A DNA stretch of 64,000 nucleotides. Origin: Vulcanimicrobiota bacterium. Lineage in GTDB: Bacteria; Vulcanimicrobiota; Vulcanimicrobiia; Eremiobacterales; Eremiobacteraceae. The stretch is taken from positions 44,673 through 108,672 of the forward strand of contig JABCYQ010000008.1 of assembly GCA_013290125.1 (NCBI GenBank). Reading direction: 5' to 3'. Positions 51,695-60,123 of this stretch are shown here, piece after piece (position 1 is the stretch's first letter; each line of letters starts with the position of its first letter). Both the position numbers and the translations under genes were made by a program. A model generated the notes under the pieces. It saw nothing but the letters and a program-made list of their open reading frames with translations, was not told where the DNA came from and made no database searches.

Positions 51695-54600
51695 TTGAAG
51701 ACCGAACTTCTCATATCGTGCGACGATTGGGAGAACCGCGTCGCAGTCCTCGAAGAAGGTTCACTGGCCGAGATCTACTTCGAGCGCGAAGAAAAAGTCA
51801 TCGGCTCCATCTACAAAGGCCGCGTCGAAAACGTCCTACCCGGGATGGGCGCGAGCTTCGTGAACATCGGCCTCGGCCGCAACGCGTTCTTGTACGTCGA
51901 CGACGTCATGCGCGATCCGATCAACATCGGCGAGACGGAGATCACCGACCGCCGCAAAGGTCATACGGTCAACGAGCTGCTTCATCCGGGCGACGAAGTG
52001 CTCGTCCAGATCGTCAAGGAGCCGCGCGGGCTCAAGGGAGCGCGCGTCTCGACCAACATCTCGCTGCCGGGCCGCTACCTCGTGCTCATGCCGACGGGCC
52101 GGTATTCCGGCGTCTCCTCGAAGATCGAAGACGAAGATGAACGCGACCGTCTGAAGCAGATCATGCGCGACGTGCGCCCCGAAGGCATGGCGACGATCGT
52201 CCGCACGGCCGCACGAGGCGTAAGCAAGGCGGAGCTTATCGCCGACCTCGGCGTGCAACTGCGCCTGTGGCACGGAATTCTGGAGTCGTTCAAGCGGGCC
52301 ACCGCGCCGTCACTGCTGCACAAAGATCTCAATCTCGTGTTCAAGGCGGTGCGCGACTTCATGACGAGCGACGTCGAGAGCGTCTCGATCGATTCAAAGG
52401 AACAGTTCGACGAGATCCGCCAGACGCTCTCGCTGCTCGGGCCGCAGTACCTGAACCGGCTGAAGCTATGGGACGGTCCAGGCAATCTCTTCGAGTCGCG
52501 CGGCATCGACGACGAGCTGCAGAAACTGCTGAAGCCCAAGATCATGCTGCCGTCAGGCGGCCATCTCGTGCTCGAGCACACCGAAGCGCTGACCGTCGTG
52601 GACGTGAACACGGGCAAGTTCACAAGCGGGCGCAATCTCGAAGACACTCTCGTCCGCACGAACATCGAAGCGGCGGCGGAGATCGCGCGGCAAGTGCGTC
52701 TGCGCGATATCGGCGGCATCATCGTCGTAGACTTCATCGACATGGCGCACGAGCGCAGCCGTCAACAGGTGATCGACACGCTGTCGGACGCGCTGCGCCG
52801 CGACCGCACGCGTAGCACGATCCAGGTGTTCTCCAATCTTGGCCTGCTCGAGTTCACGCGCAAACGCGTCGGCAAGGATCTCGGCGGCCAGCTCCGCTCG
52901 GACTGCCCGTACTGCGCCGGACTCGGCACGGTGATGTCGAGTGAATCCATCGCGATCAAATTGCTCCGCGACATCCGCCAACGCGCGCGCAACGGTGAAC
53001 GGATGAAGAGATTCGACGTCGTCGTCGATCCTTCTGTCGCGACGCAGCTCATGGGCTGGTACAGAGAAGAATTCGAGAAGCTTGGGACCGCCAACGAATT
53101 CGAGCTGCAGGTCTTCGTCGAGCCGCAGCGCCACCGCGAGAGCGTTGTGGTCGAGATGAGCCGCCGAACGCGCAAGCCGCTTACGGCAGGCCGCGAAATC
53201 GAGACGGAGTTGCTCGCCGTTCGTATGCCCGACCCGTCGTCCGGCGTCGCCGTCGTCGACGGGAATCTCATCGAAGTCAAAGATGCCGCGAACGGCGTCG
53301 GTCAGACTGTGAAATTGAAGATCACGGCCGCCGCCGGCAATATCGCCACTGCAGATCTCGCTGAGCCGCTTCAATCCGCGCAACGCCGCCGTCGACGCGG
53401 CCGCGGCCGCGGCAAGAGCGCGGTGGAGACCGAGGCGCCGATCGCTCCGCCGGTAGTCGCGCATCGCGACGAGGACCACGACGTGGACCGCGACCGTCCG
53501 CGCGAAACAGAACGTCGGCCGATCGCCGCGCGCTCGAGCACGCGCAGCGTACCGCGCGAGGTTCCGTTCGGATTGGATCTCGAGGACGAGGAAGAAGACT
53601 ACACGCTGCGCGGCGGCAGGCAAGCTGGCGGAGCGGTCGCTCGGGCGACGTCGTCGGATAAACCCGCTGCAAAGCGCGAGGAGCGGAGCAGAGCGGGCCG
53701 CGGAGATGGGCGTCAGCGCGAGCCCGTGCGCGGGCGGGGCGGCAGAGCTCCAGAACGAACCGATCGCGATCGTTCGCGACCGCAGCCGCTGATCGTCGGC
53801 GGTGAAGGCGACATCGACTATGAGGATTCCGACGACGCGGTCGTCGTCGTGCCGGGCGGCCGCGCACCCAGAAGTGCCGCCGCTCCGCGAAGCCGTGTGG
53901 CGGCGCGCGACGGACGAGACGCCGATCGCGAGCGCGAACAGGTTCGAGACGCGACTATCCCGCGCGCTCGAGCGACCACTGATGACGCAGACAGAGAAGA
54001 AGGCGAGGCACCGCGGCGCCGCCGCCGGCGCGGCGGACGCGGACGGACCGCTGCAGCAGCTCCGACCGAAGCGGGTCGAATCCCGTACGACGACGAGGAA
54101 GCCGACGTCGAGATCGTCGACGCAGGGCGGCCGCGTACGATCGAAATCGAGCCCGATCGCGCTCGCCCGCGACAGGGAGAACGAGAGAGACCGATCCGTG
54201 CGCGCAGCGACGAACGAGACGACCGGCCTCGCACGCGCGGCGTGCGACTGCCGGAGCGAGCGTTGGACGAGGATCGCGGCGAAGTGACCGAGCGCGGCGA
54301 TCGTTCCGAAGGTAGACCGCGGCATCGATTCACAGGGCCGATCAAGCAGCTCTACGGCGAGCCCGTCACGATCGATCGCGACGAAGACGACGCGCCGCCA
54401 AGCCCCCGTCCGCCACAGCGCGACCGTGCCGAATCCGTTCGCGGCTCAAGTCCGAGGCCGGCCAGCGGCGATCGCACTCGTCGCGATGCTCCACCGGAGC
54501 GGCGTCCGCTTCGCGACCGGGACGATCGGCCGCGCGACCGCGACGACCGACCGCGCGACCGTGACGATAGACCGCGCGAACGCGATGACAGACCGCGCGA

Positions 54601-55621
54601 ACGTGATGACAGACCGCGCGATCGTGACGATAGACCGCGCGAACGTGACGATCGGCCGCGTGATCGCGATGATAGACCGCGTGACCGCGATGATCGGCCG
54701 CGCGACCGAGACGACAGACCGCGCGACCGCGATGACAGGCCTCGCGATCTCGACGACAGACCGCGCGACCGCAGCGCGCTGCCGCGAGACCGTGGCGTCG
54801 TCCGCCGGCCGGCGCCGTCATTCGGCCGTCCGCTACGAGAACCGGACGTCAAGCCCGGCGACTACGCCGACCTCGACGAGCCGGAAGACGATCTCGACAT
54901 AGTCATCGCGCCCGAAAAGCCGGCTTCGATCGAAGTGGAGATACAACGCGGTCCGATACCGCGCACTCACCGCGTCGACGCGGAGAAGAGCGCGCTTCCG
55001 ACCGTTGACGAGCCGCGCGATCGCGGCCCGCGGCGCGATCGCGGTGATCGACCGGAACGCGCCGACCGACCGGAACGCGCCGATCGGCCGGATCGCGGCG
55101 ACCGGCCACGTGGCCGGGGCCGAGACGGAGGTGACCGAGGACGGCGCGACGCCGGTCCGCCGCGCACAGGGCCAGCGATGAAGCAGCTATATCCGCCTGC
55201 GGATATGGAAGAGACCCCGCTACCGGCCGGTGCCGCAAAGCCGCCGCCGTTTGATTCGCGGCGCACGCCTCGCGGTCCGATGATGCGAGGTCCAGGCGAA
55301 CCGCCGCCGCCGAAGGGCAAAGTGCGCCAGCTCTATCCGCCTCCGGCTGAGCCGACGCTCGCCTCCGAGCCGTCGCATGTCGCGGACGAACCGATAAGCG
55401 CGGAGCACGATCATGTAAGCGCGGAGCACGACCATCATGTCGGGACTCCGGAGCCCAATGGTGCTTCGATCTTTGTGAGCGATGCAGAGGATCTCGAAGA
55501 GCGTCGCCGGCGCGCACGCGAACGTGCCGAGGAACGCAGACGCGCTGAGGCGCTCGAGGTCGTGGAACCGCTGCCTGCGGCGCCTCTGCCTTGGGACGCT
55601 CCGGGCGACGACGACTTCTAA
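51695..55621 (+). CDS. rne: RNase E/G with ~750-residue disordered C-terminus
   Basis: Endoribonuclease for mRNA decay and rRNA processing. 1308 aa, TTG start. S1 domain ~35-120 (IYKGRVENVLPGMGASFVNI), then the 5'-sensor/DNase I-like catalytic core with D303 (VVDVNTGKF) and D346 (VVDFIDM), and zinc-link C404/C407 (CPYC). These four fall at the same numbers as in E. coli RNase E. From ~560 the chain is Arg/Asp/Glu-rich and disordered: basic clusters (RRRRGRGRGK), a 12-copy RDRDDRP heptad array, and three copies of [KR]QLY(P/G) at 884-888, 1163-1167 and 1211-1215 that may be partner-binding motifs. The tail is probably a degradosome scaffold (inference). Confidence 0.93.
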   Translation: MKTELLISCDDWENRVAVLEEGSLAEIYFEREEKVIGSIYKGRVENVLPGMGASFVNIGLGRNAFLYVDDVMRDPINIGETEITDRRKGHTVNELLHPGDEVLVQIVKEPRGLKGARVSTNISLPGRYLVLMPTGRYSGVSSKIEDEDERDRLKQIMRDVRPEGMATIVRTAARGVSKAELIADLGVQLRLWHGILESFKRATAPSLLHKDLNLVFKAVRDFMTSDVESVSIDSKEQFDEIRQTLSLLGPQYLNRLKLWDGPGNLFESRGIDDELQKLLKPKIMLPSGGHLVLEHTEALTVVDVNTGKFTSGRNLEDTLVRTNIEAAAEIARQVRLRDIGGIIVVDFIDMAHERSRQQVIDTLSDALRRDRTRSTIQVFSNLGLLEFTRKRVGKDLGGQLRSDCPYCAGLGTVMSSESIAIKLLRDIRQRARNGERMKRFDVVVDPSVATQLMGWYREEFEKLGTANEFELQVFVEPQRHRESVVVEMSRRTRKPLTAGREIETELLAVRMPDPSSGVAVVDGNLIEVKDAANGVGQTVKLKITAAAGNIATADLAEPLQSAQRRRRRGRGRGKSAVETEAPIAPPVVAHRDEDHDVDRDRPRETERRPIAARSSTRSVPREVPFGLDLEDEEEDYTLRGGRQAGGAVARATSSDKPAAKREERSRAGRGDGRQREPVRGRGGRAPERTDRDRSRPQPLIVGGEGDIDYEDSDDAVVVVPGGRAPRSAAAPRSRVAARDGRDADREREQVRDATIPRARATTDDADREEGEAPRRRRRRGGRGRTAAAAPTEAGRIPYDDEEADVEIVDAGRPRTIEIEPDRARPRQGERERPIRARSDERDDRPRTRGVRLPERALDEDRGEVTERGDRSEGRPRHRFTGPIKQLYGEPVTIDRDEDDAPPSPRPPQRDRAESVRGSSPRPASGDRTRRDAPPERRPLRDRDDRPRDRDDRPRDRDDRPRERDDRPRERDDRPRDRDDRPRERDDRPRDRDDRPRDRDDRPRDRDDRPRDRDDRPRDLDDRPRDRSALPRDRGVVRRPAPSFGRPLREPDVKPGDYADLDEPEDDLDIVIAPEKPASIEVEIQRGPIPRTHRVDAEKSALPTVDEPRDRGPRRDRGDRPERADRPERADRPDRGDRPRGRGRDGGDRGRRDAGPPRTGPAMKQLYPPADMEETPLPAGAAKPPPFDSRRTPRGPMMRGPGEPPPPKGKVRQLYPPPAEPTLASEPSHVADEPISAEHDHVSAEHDHHVGTPEPNGASIFVSDAEDLEERRRRARERAEERRRAEALEVVEPLPAAPLPWDAPGDDDF
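54512..54763 (+). repeat. Coding heptad repeat array in the RNase E tail
   Basis: Twelve consecutive 21-bp units encoding R[DE][RL]DDRP, with only Asp/Glu and Arg/Leu exchanges. Synonymous codons vary between units (cgg/cga/aga for Arg, gac/gat for Asp), so the array is old or selected at protein level rather than a recent slippage product. It gives a strictly alternating charge pattern. Confidence 0.85.
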
Positions 55622-55627
55622 CGGCTG

Positions 55628-56152
55628 ATGGCCCACCTGCTCACGTTCAAAGGCAAAACGCCGCGGATAGGCCGCGGCGTTTTTCTGGCGCCGAACGCCA
55701 CGCTGATCGGCGATGTGCAGATCGGGGACGGGGCAAGCGTCTGGTTCGGCGCGGTGCTGCGCGGAGACGAAGCAGGCATCCGCATCGGCGCGCGCACGTC
55801 GGTGCAGGACAACGTCGTGATCCATGTCTACGAAGGGCACGATACGATCATCGAAGATGACGTCACGATCGGGCACGGCGCGATACTCGAAGCGTGCACG
55901 ATCGGCCGCGGTGCGCTCATCGGCATGAACGCGGTCGTCCTCAATCGGGCGCAGGTCGGGGAACGAGCACTAATCGCTGCGGGCACCGTCGTGCTCGAAG
56001 ATCAGACGATTCCGCCCGACGTCCTCGCCGCCGGCGCACCCGCAAAGGTGAAGAAGCAGCTCGAGGGGAGCTCGCGCACATGGTCGCAAGTCTCGACCAA
56101 CGCCTACGTCCGCCTGACAGCCGAATATCTCGTCGAAGGCCTCGACAAATAG
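55628..56152 (+). CDS. Gamma-class carbonic anhydrase family protein
   Basis: 174 aa left-handed beta-helix trimer-type protein (YrdA/CaiE/PaaY group). Hexapeptide repeats NATLIGDVQIGDGASVWFGA, then LRGDEAGIRIGARTSVQDNV. Metal-ligand His are expected at VVIHVYEGH and VTIGHGAILE; both blocks are present. C-terminal helix RLTAEYLVEGL. The family includes carbonic anhydrases and inactive relatives; activity is not certain. Starts 6 nt after the RNase E/G stop, probably cotranscribed. Confidence 0.88.
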   Translation: MAHLLTFKGKTPRIGRGVFLAPNATLIGDVQIGDGASVWFGAVLRGDEAGIRIGARTSVQDNVVIHVYEGHDTIIEDDVTIGHGAILEACTIGRGALIGMNAVVLNRAQVGERALIAAGTVVLEDQTIPPDVLAAGAPAKVKKQLEGSSRTWSQVSTNAYVRLTAEYLVEGLDK

Positions 56153-56165
56153 AGACCGATGGATA

Positions 56166-56858
56166 TCAAACGCGACCGCGGTATGCGGCGATCGCGACGT
56201 AAAGTAGAGTAGTCACGATCGCGCCTGGTGCGCCCGCGGCGCCGTAGGCGAAGACGATCGCGGGAAATGCGACCGACCGAGCGCGTTGCGCGGCGATCGT
56301 CGCGGCGAGCGATGCGACGAATATCGCCGCGTCTGCATAGAGATTTCCGCTAAAAAACGCCATCGTGAACATAATGGCGCCCACTGTGATAGCGATCCAC
56401 GCGCGACCGAACAACGTCTGCGTCGCGCTCGTGGCACCGCCCCACGTAAGCGCGGCGGCAGCGAACGCGAGTCCACCTACGAGCGCGGCATCCGGCGTTG
56501 AAGCCGCGAGCAAACCGTGCTGACGGTCGCCCATTCCCGCAATCGCGAGGATGGCGCTGATCGCGAGTGCCGCAAGCACGCCGATGCGGGCGCGGTTTGA
56601 GAGCGAGAGACACAGATCATCTGATAACCGCGCGTCTGTGCGGCGGGCGCACGCGAGGATGCAGGCGGCTCCGACGATTCCCCAGAGCGCGGGCGTCCGG
56701 TACGGATCGCCAAGACCGGTGAAGCCTTCATGTGCCGCGACGAATGCGATCGCGACGAAGAAGAGCGCCTGAGCGCCCGCTTGCGTAGCGGGCGACGGAA
56801 CCGTCTTTGCAGCCACCTGCTGCCGGCGCTTCAGTGTGCTGCGGCGCTTTGCGCTCAC
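56166..56858 (-). CDS. Multi-pass membrane protein of unknown function
   Basis: 230 aa with a basic N-terminus (KRRSTLKRRQQ) and about six hydrophobic segments (near 28-44, 57-70, 92-106, 122-140, 152-168, 172-190 and 195-222). No family recognised. The ATG overlaps the stop of the upstream nucleotidyltransferase by 4 nt, so the two are likely coupled. Confidence 0.6.
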   Translation of the reverse strand: MSAKRRSTLKRRQQVAAKTVPSPATQAGAQALFFVAIAFVAAHEGFTGLGDPYRTPALWGIVGAACILACARRTDARLSDDLCLSLSNRARIGVLAALAISAILAIAGMGDRQHGLLAASTPDAALVGGLAFAAAALTWGGATSATQTLFGRAWIAITVGAIMFTMAFFSGNLYADAAIFVASLAATIAAQRARSVAFPAIVFAYGAAGAPGAIVTTLLYVAIAAYRGRV

Positions 56859-57631
56859 TTGAGAATCCGCTCGACCTCGCCGACGTCGGAGAGGCGATCG
56901 ACGTTGACCGCGAGTTCGGGATGCTCACAATCGACGCCGCGACAGCGCAGGCCGGAGAGCTCGCGCGCGCGCTGCTCGACGTTCGCAAGCGTCAGCGATC
57001 TGAAGACATACCGAAAAACGAGCGCAGGGGAGAAGATGCCGGCCAACCGCAGCGGCGATTTTCGCGCCGCAGCGATGCGGCGAAGTAGCGCGGCGAGACC
57101 GACCATTGAACCGGCGCGGATCACGGTGACGCCGCTCCCGCACATCGTTCCTTCGCGCAGTCGCGCCCACGTGTGGCGCACCGCCGGGTATTTTGCCATG
57201 TGGGCGTCGCGCCGGACGTAGCCGTACGAGACATCCCACTTTCCGCCGGCGGTGCGCGACGCAAAAGCATCGTAGTGCTCGCCGCGCGCGAGCGGGATAT
57301 CAGTAGCGACGACGAGGACGCGCTGGTCGCTCGGCACTCCGGCCAACCCGTTGATCAGGCTGTCGATCAGACCGTCGCCGGGCGCGATGATCTCATCCGC
57401 AAGCGCCGAACCGCGCGTGCCAAATGCTGCGTCAAACGCGGCGCGCGGCGTCACGCAGCGGATGCCGTCTATCGATTTCGCCGCGCGCAGCGAACCGAGC
57501 ACTCGCTCGAGCATGAGCACGCCGCGCAGCGGAAGGTACGCCTTGTTCGCGACCGCGTAGCCGGCGGCGACGAAATCCGATTCTAGCTGGCCGCCCGCAA
57601 GTGCGACGGCGGTCAGCCCGTCACTCGCCAT
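56855..57631 (-). CDS. MobA-like NTP transferase domain protein
   Basis: 258 aa from ATG 57631 (the longer frame from 57691 runs into ispE). Rossmann-like nucleotidyltransferase: TAVALAGGQLESDF is a degenerate form of the LAGGxGxRxG loop, then NKAYLPLRGVLMLERVLGSL, LVVATDIPLA with the metal-binding Asp, and the end AVNVDRLSDVGEVERIL, which resembles MobA/GlmU-type DxxxD closings. Substrate unknown. Overlaps the end of ispE, as in other genomes where such a gene follows the isoprenoid kinase. Confidence 0.75.
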   Translation of the reverse strand: MASDGLTAVALAGGQLESDFVAAGYAVANKAYLPLRGVLMLERVLGSLRAAKSIDGIRCVTPRAAFDAAFGTRGSALADEIIAPGDGLIDSLINGLAGVPSDQRVLVVATDIPLARGEHYDAFASRTAGGKWDVSYGYVRRDAHMAKYPAVRHTWARLREGTMCGSGVTVIRAGSMVGLAALLRRIAAARKSPLRLAGIFSPALVFRYVFRSLTLANVEQRARELSGLRCRGVDCEHPELAVNVDRLSDVGEVERILK

Positions 57632-58526
57632 CGTGAAATGCCGTGGCGTGCGACCACTCGCCGGGCGCCAGGCCGATGCGCGATATGGCATCCTGCGCGT
57701 CCTGCCGCGATAAGAAGAAACCGGCGACGGTCGATCCGCTCCCGCAGAGCAACGTCACTTGCGCGCCCGCTCGGCGCAGACGATCGTGAGCGCTCGCCAC
57801 GTCGGGCAATGCGTCGCAGATCACCGGATCGAATTCGTTGCGCACGCGCGCGCAGAACTCATCAAAGCGTCCGGCCGCGATGTCGGACGCGACGAGTTCC
57901 GAAAGGTCGCGCTCGGCGAGCGGAGCGTTCAAATATCCTCGCTCGTCGGCGCGAGCATCGAAAAGGCGATACGCATCCGCAGTGGACATCCCGGCAGCGG
58001 GCCTGAGCAACGCGATGCCCCACGGCGGTGCGGTCATGCGTATCGGATCGATGACTTCGCCTGTGCCGCGCATCGTCTTGAAACCGGCGGTCAGGCAAGC
58101 CGGCACATCCGAACCAAGCGAGCGCGCGACGGCGGCGATCTCGGAGGCGGCGAAATCGCGAGACTCTCGCTGCGCGGCGATGCGCGCGATTCCGAGAAGT
58201 GTCGCCGCCGCATCCGTGCTTGCTCCGCCCAGCCCGGCCTGCAGCGGGATGTTCTTGCGTATGCGCAGACGCACGTTTCCCGAATCCGATCCGAGCGCCG
58301 TGGCCGCGCGAAACGCCAAATTCTCGCTTTCCTCGATATCGGCGCCCTCACAGCGGAGAGCAAACCCATCGACGCTCGGCTCGAAGTCGAGCTGGTCGGC
58401 CAGGTCCAGACAACCAGCCAAGGAGCGGATTTCATGCAAACCGTTCGGTTGGACCCGGCCGACGTGCAGGCAGACGTTCAGCTTCGCCCGTGCCTGTAAG
58501 GTGAACGCACGGGTCCGGGTCCGCAT
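57621..58526 (-). CDS. ispE: 4-diphosphocytidyl-2-C-methyl-D-erythritol kinase IspE
   Basis: GHMP kinase of the MEP isoprenoid pathway. 301 aa from ATG 58526 with AAGGGG about ten bases upstream. Motifs: ARAKLNVCLHVGRVQPNGLH, the ATP loop IPLQAGLGGASTDAAATL, LGSDVPACLTAG and the C-terminal VTLLCGSGSTVAGFF. The DGxH of the family is present as NGLH. Divergent from pilT across a short gap. Confidence 0.95.
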   Translation of the reverse strand: MRTRTRAFTLQARAKLNVCLHVGRVQPNGLHEIRSLAGCLDLADQLDFEPSVDGFALRCEGADIEESENLAFRAATALGSDSGNVRLRIRKNIPLQAGLGGASTDAAATLLGIARIAAQRESRDFAASEIAAVARSLGSDVPACLTAGFKTMRGTGEVIDPIRMTAPPWGIALLRPAAGMSTADAYRLFDARADERGYLNAPLAERDLSELVASDIAAGRFDEFCARVRNEFDPVICDALPDVASAHDRLRRAGAQVTLLCGSGSTVAGFFLSRQDAQDAISRIGLAPGEWSHATAFHDGE

Positions 58527-58618
58527 CGTAGTTCCGCCCCTTCGAAAGCGCCCGAAATCCGTCCTCTGTCCCGCGACTCGCGGCGACTTCGCTTTATAGT
58601 GGAAAGAGCCGATAATAA

Positions 58619-59821
58619 ATGAGGTGCGGGGGCCGCAAGCCTGCCGCAATTGCTATCCGCTTTAACGATTACGCAGGCGAGACGATATCGGTGGACACCT
58701 TCAACGGCAGGGCCTCGCAAGGCAGAGATCTCGACACGCTCCTTCGCGAAATGGTCGCCTTGGGCGCATCAGATTTGCATTTGAAGGCAGCCGTGCCGCC
58801 GATCGTGCGCGTCCATGGCACGCTCAAACCCCTCGGTGACAAACCGCTCTCGCTTCCCGAATGCGAGAACATCGTCTTTTCATCGATGACCCACGCGCAG
58901 CAGCAAGAGTTCATGGAGACCAAAGAGCTCGACTTCGCGTATGGCCTGCACGGTCACGGCCGATTCCGCGTCAACGCATTTTTCCAGCGCGGCACCGTCA
59001 GCGCCGCGTTTCGAACAGTCCGCCTCGACATTCCGAGCATGGAGGAACTGCGCGTTCCGCAAGTCCTCAAAACGCTCTGCGAGCAGCAGGACGGTATCAT
59101 CCTCTTGACCGGCGCGACCGGCACCGGAAAGTCGACGACGCTCGCCGCGATGATCGACTACATCAACGCGACGCAGCGCCGGCACATCGTGACGATCGAA
59201 GACCCGATCGAGTACATCCATGTCGATAAGCAATCGATCATATCGCAACGCGAGGTCGGCATCGACACCGGATCGTTCACGGTCGCGCTCAAACAGGCGC
59301 TGCGTCAAGATCCGGACGTGATCCTGATCGGCGAGATGCGCGATCCGGAGACGATCATCACCGCGCTCACCGCGGCGGAGACCGGTCACCTCGTTCTCTC
59401 CACGCTGCACACGCAGAACACCATTCAAGCGCTGGAACGCATCATGGATGCCCTGCCCGAAGGCAATCGCAAGCAGTTCACGGTGCAGTTATCCACGAGT
59501 CTGCGCGCGATAGTCTCGCAGCGTCTGCTCGTGCGCCTCGACGGCGGCGGCCGAGTGCCTGCGGTCGAAGTCATGATCGCGACGCCGACGATCCGCAGCC
59601 TGATCCTCGAAGGCAAGTTCGGCGACATGTACCAGTACATGGCCGCCGGAAAATACGACGGCATGCAGACGTTCACGCAGTCGCTGCTCGATCTCTATCA
59701 GAGCGGCCTCGTCACGGAAAAAGAAGCGTTCTCGAAGGCGGACAAGCCGACCGAATTCCGGTTGGCGATCGAAGGTCACGTCACGAGCGGCGCAGACATG
59801 CAAGAAACGGCCGCCTGGTAA
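58619..59821 (+). CDS. pilT: Type IV pilus retraction ATPase PilT
   Basis: Hexameric ATPase that depolymerises type IV pili. About 400 aa from ATG 58619; GTG 58691 is an alternative that removes 24 poorly conserved residues. Family blocks: LREMVALGASDLHLKAAVPP, Walker A TGATGTGKSTTLAAM, Asp box VTIEDPIEYIH, Walker B DPDVILIGEMRDPET, His box TGHLVLSTLHTQNTIQALER. The C-terminal retraction signature AIRNLI is not seen in that form (ATPTIRSLILEGK appears). No other pilus gene is in view. Confidence 0.94.
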   Translation: MRCGGRKPAAIAIRFNDYAGETISVDTFNGRASQGRDLDTLLREMVALGASDLHLKAAVPPIVRVHGTLKPLGDKPLSLPECENIVFSSMTHAQQQEFMETKELDFAYGLHGHGRFRVNAFFQRGTVSAAFRTVRLDIPSMEELRVPQVLKTLCEQQDGIILLTGATGTGKSTTLAAMIDYINATQRRHIVTIEDPIEYIHVDKQSIISQREVGIDTGSFTVALKQALRQDPDVILIGEMRDPETIITALTAAETGHLVLSTLHTQNTIQALERIMDALPEGNRKQFTVQLSTSLRAIVSQRLLVRLDGGGRVPAVEVMIATPTIRSLILEGKFGDMYQYMAAGKYDGMQTFTQSLLDLYQSGLVTEKEAFSKADKPTEFRLAIEGHVTSGADMQETAAW

Positions 59822-59842
59822 AATCCGCCGCCTTGAGAAATC

Positions 59843-59872
59843 CTGAAGGGGCCGACTTTATGTCGGTCCTTC
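59843..59872. repeat. Palindromic repeat, family A (degenerate right arm)
   Basis: CTGAAGGGGCCGAC (59843-59856), loop TTTAT, GTCGGTCCTTC (59862-59872). One C-to-T change in the right arm gives a G-U pair in RNA. It follows pilT by about 20 nt. Confidence 0.7.
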
Positions 59873-59886
59873 TCTCATCCGAGCAC

Positions 59887-59898
59887 GATTAGCTAATC
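59887..59898. promoter_or_regulatory. 12-bp palindrome upstream of the TonB-type receptor gene
   Basis: GATTAGCTAATC is a perfect dyad in a local AT-rich stretch (59885-59915), about 230 bp before the receptor start. It could be an operator; no regulator is known. Confidence 0.3.
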
Positions 59899-60123
59899 AA
59901 AATTAAGTTCGGATTTCACTCATCCAAGTCTCATCGGATTCTTAGCGATTCGGTTCGGTAACCGCTTATCACGCGCGGAATGAACAACGCCGCCGTGTCG
60001 CGCTCGCAATTTTCAGAAAGAGCCGACCGGTGACAATGTAGTGCCAAGATAAAAGATTTATTTTGATTGTCCATTAACCGCTCGTGACCCATGCACTCAG
60101 GGATGAGTTCGAAGGAGAACGTA

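Noticed and set aside
51231..51698. 155-codon plus-strand ORF in the tpx-rne gap
   Set aside because: Arg/Pro/Thr-rich, no ribosome site, no motif, and it runs into the RNase E/G start out of frame.
52553..54325. 590-codon minus-strand ORF opposite the RNase E/G gene
   Set aside because: Antisense to the catalytic core and tail; its Ser/Arg-rich repeats mirror the heptad-encoding DNA.
54512..54763. Regular 21-bp repeats as a possible CRISPR or satellite array
   Set aside because: In frame with RNase E, no spacers, protein-level heptad conserved with variable codons.
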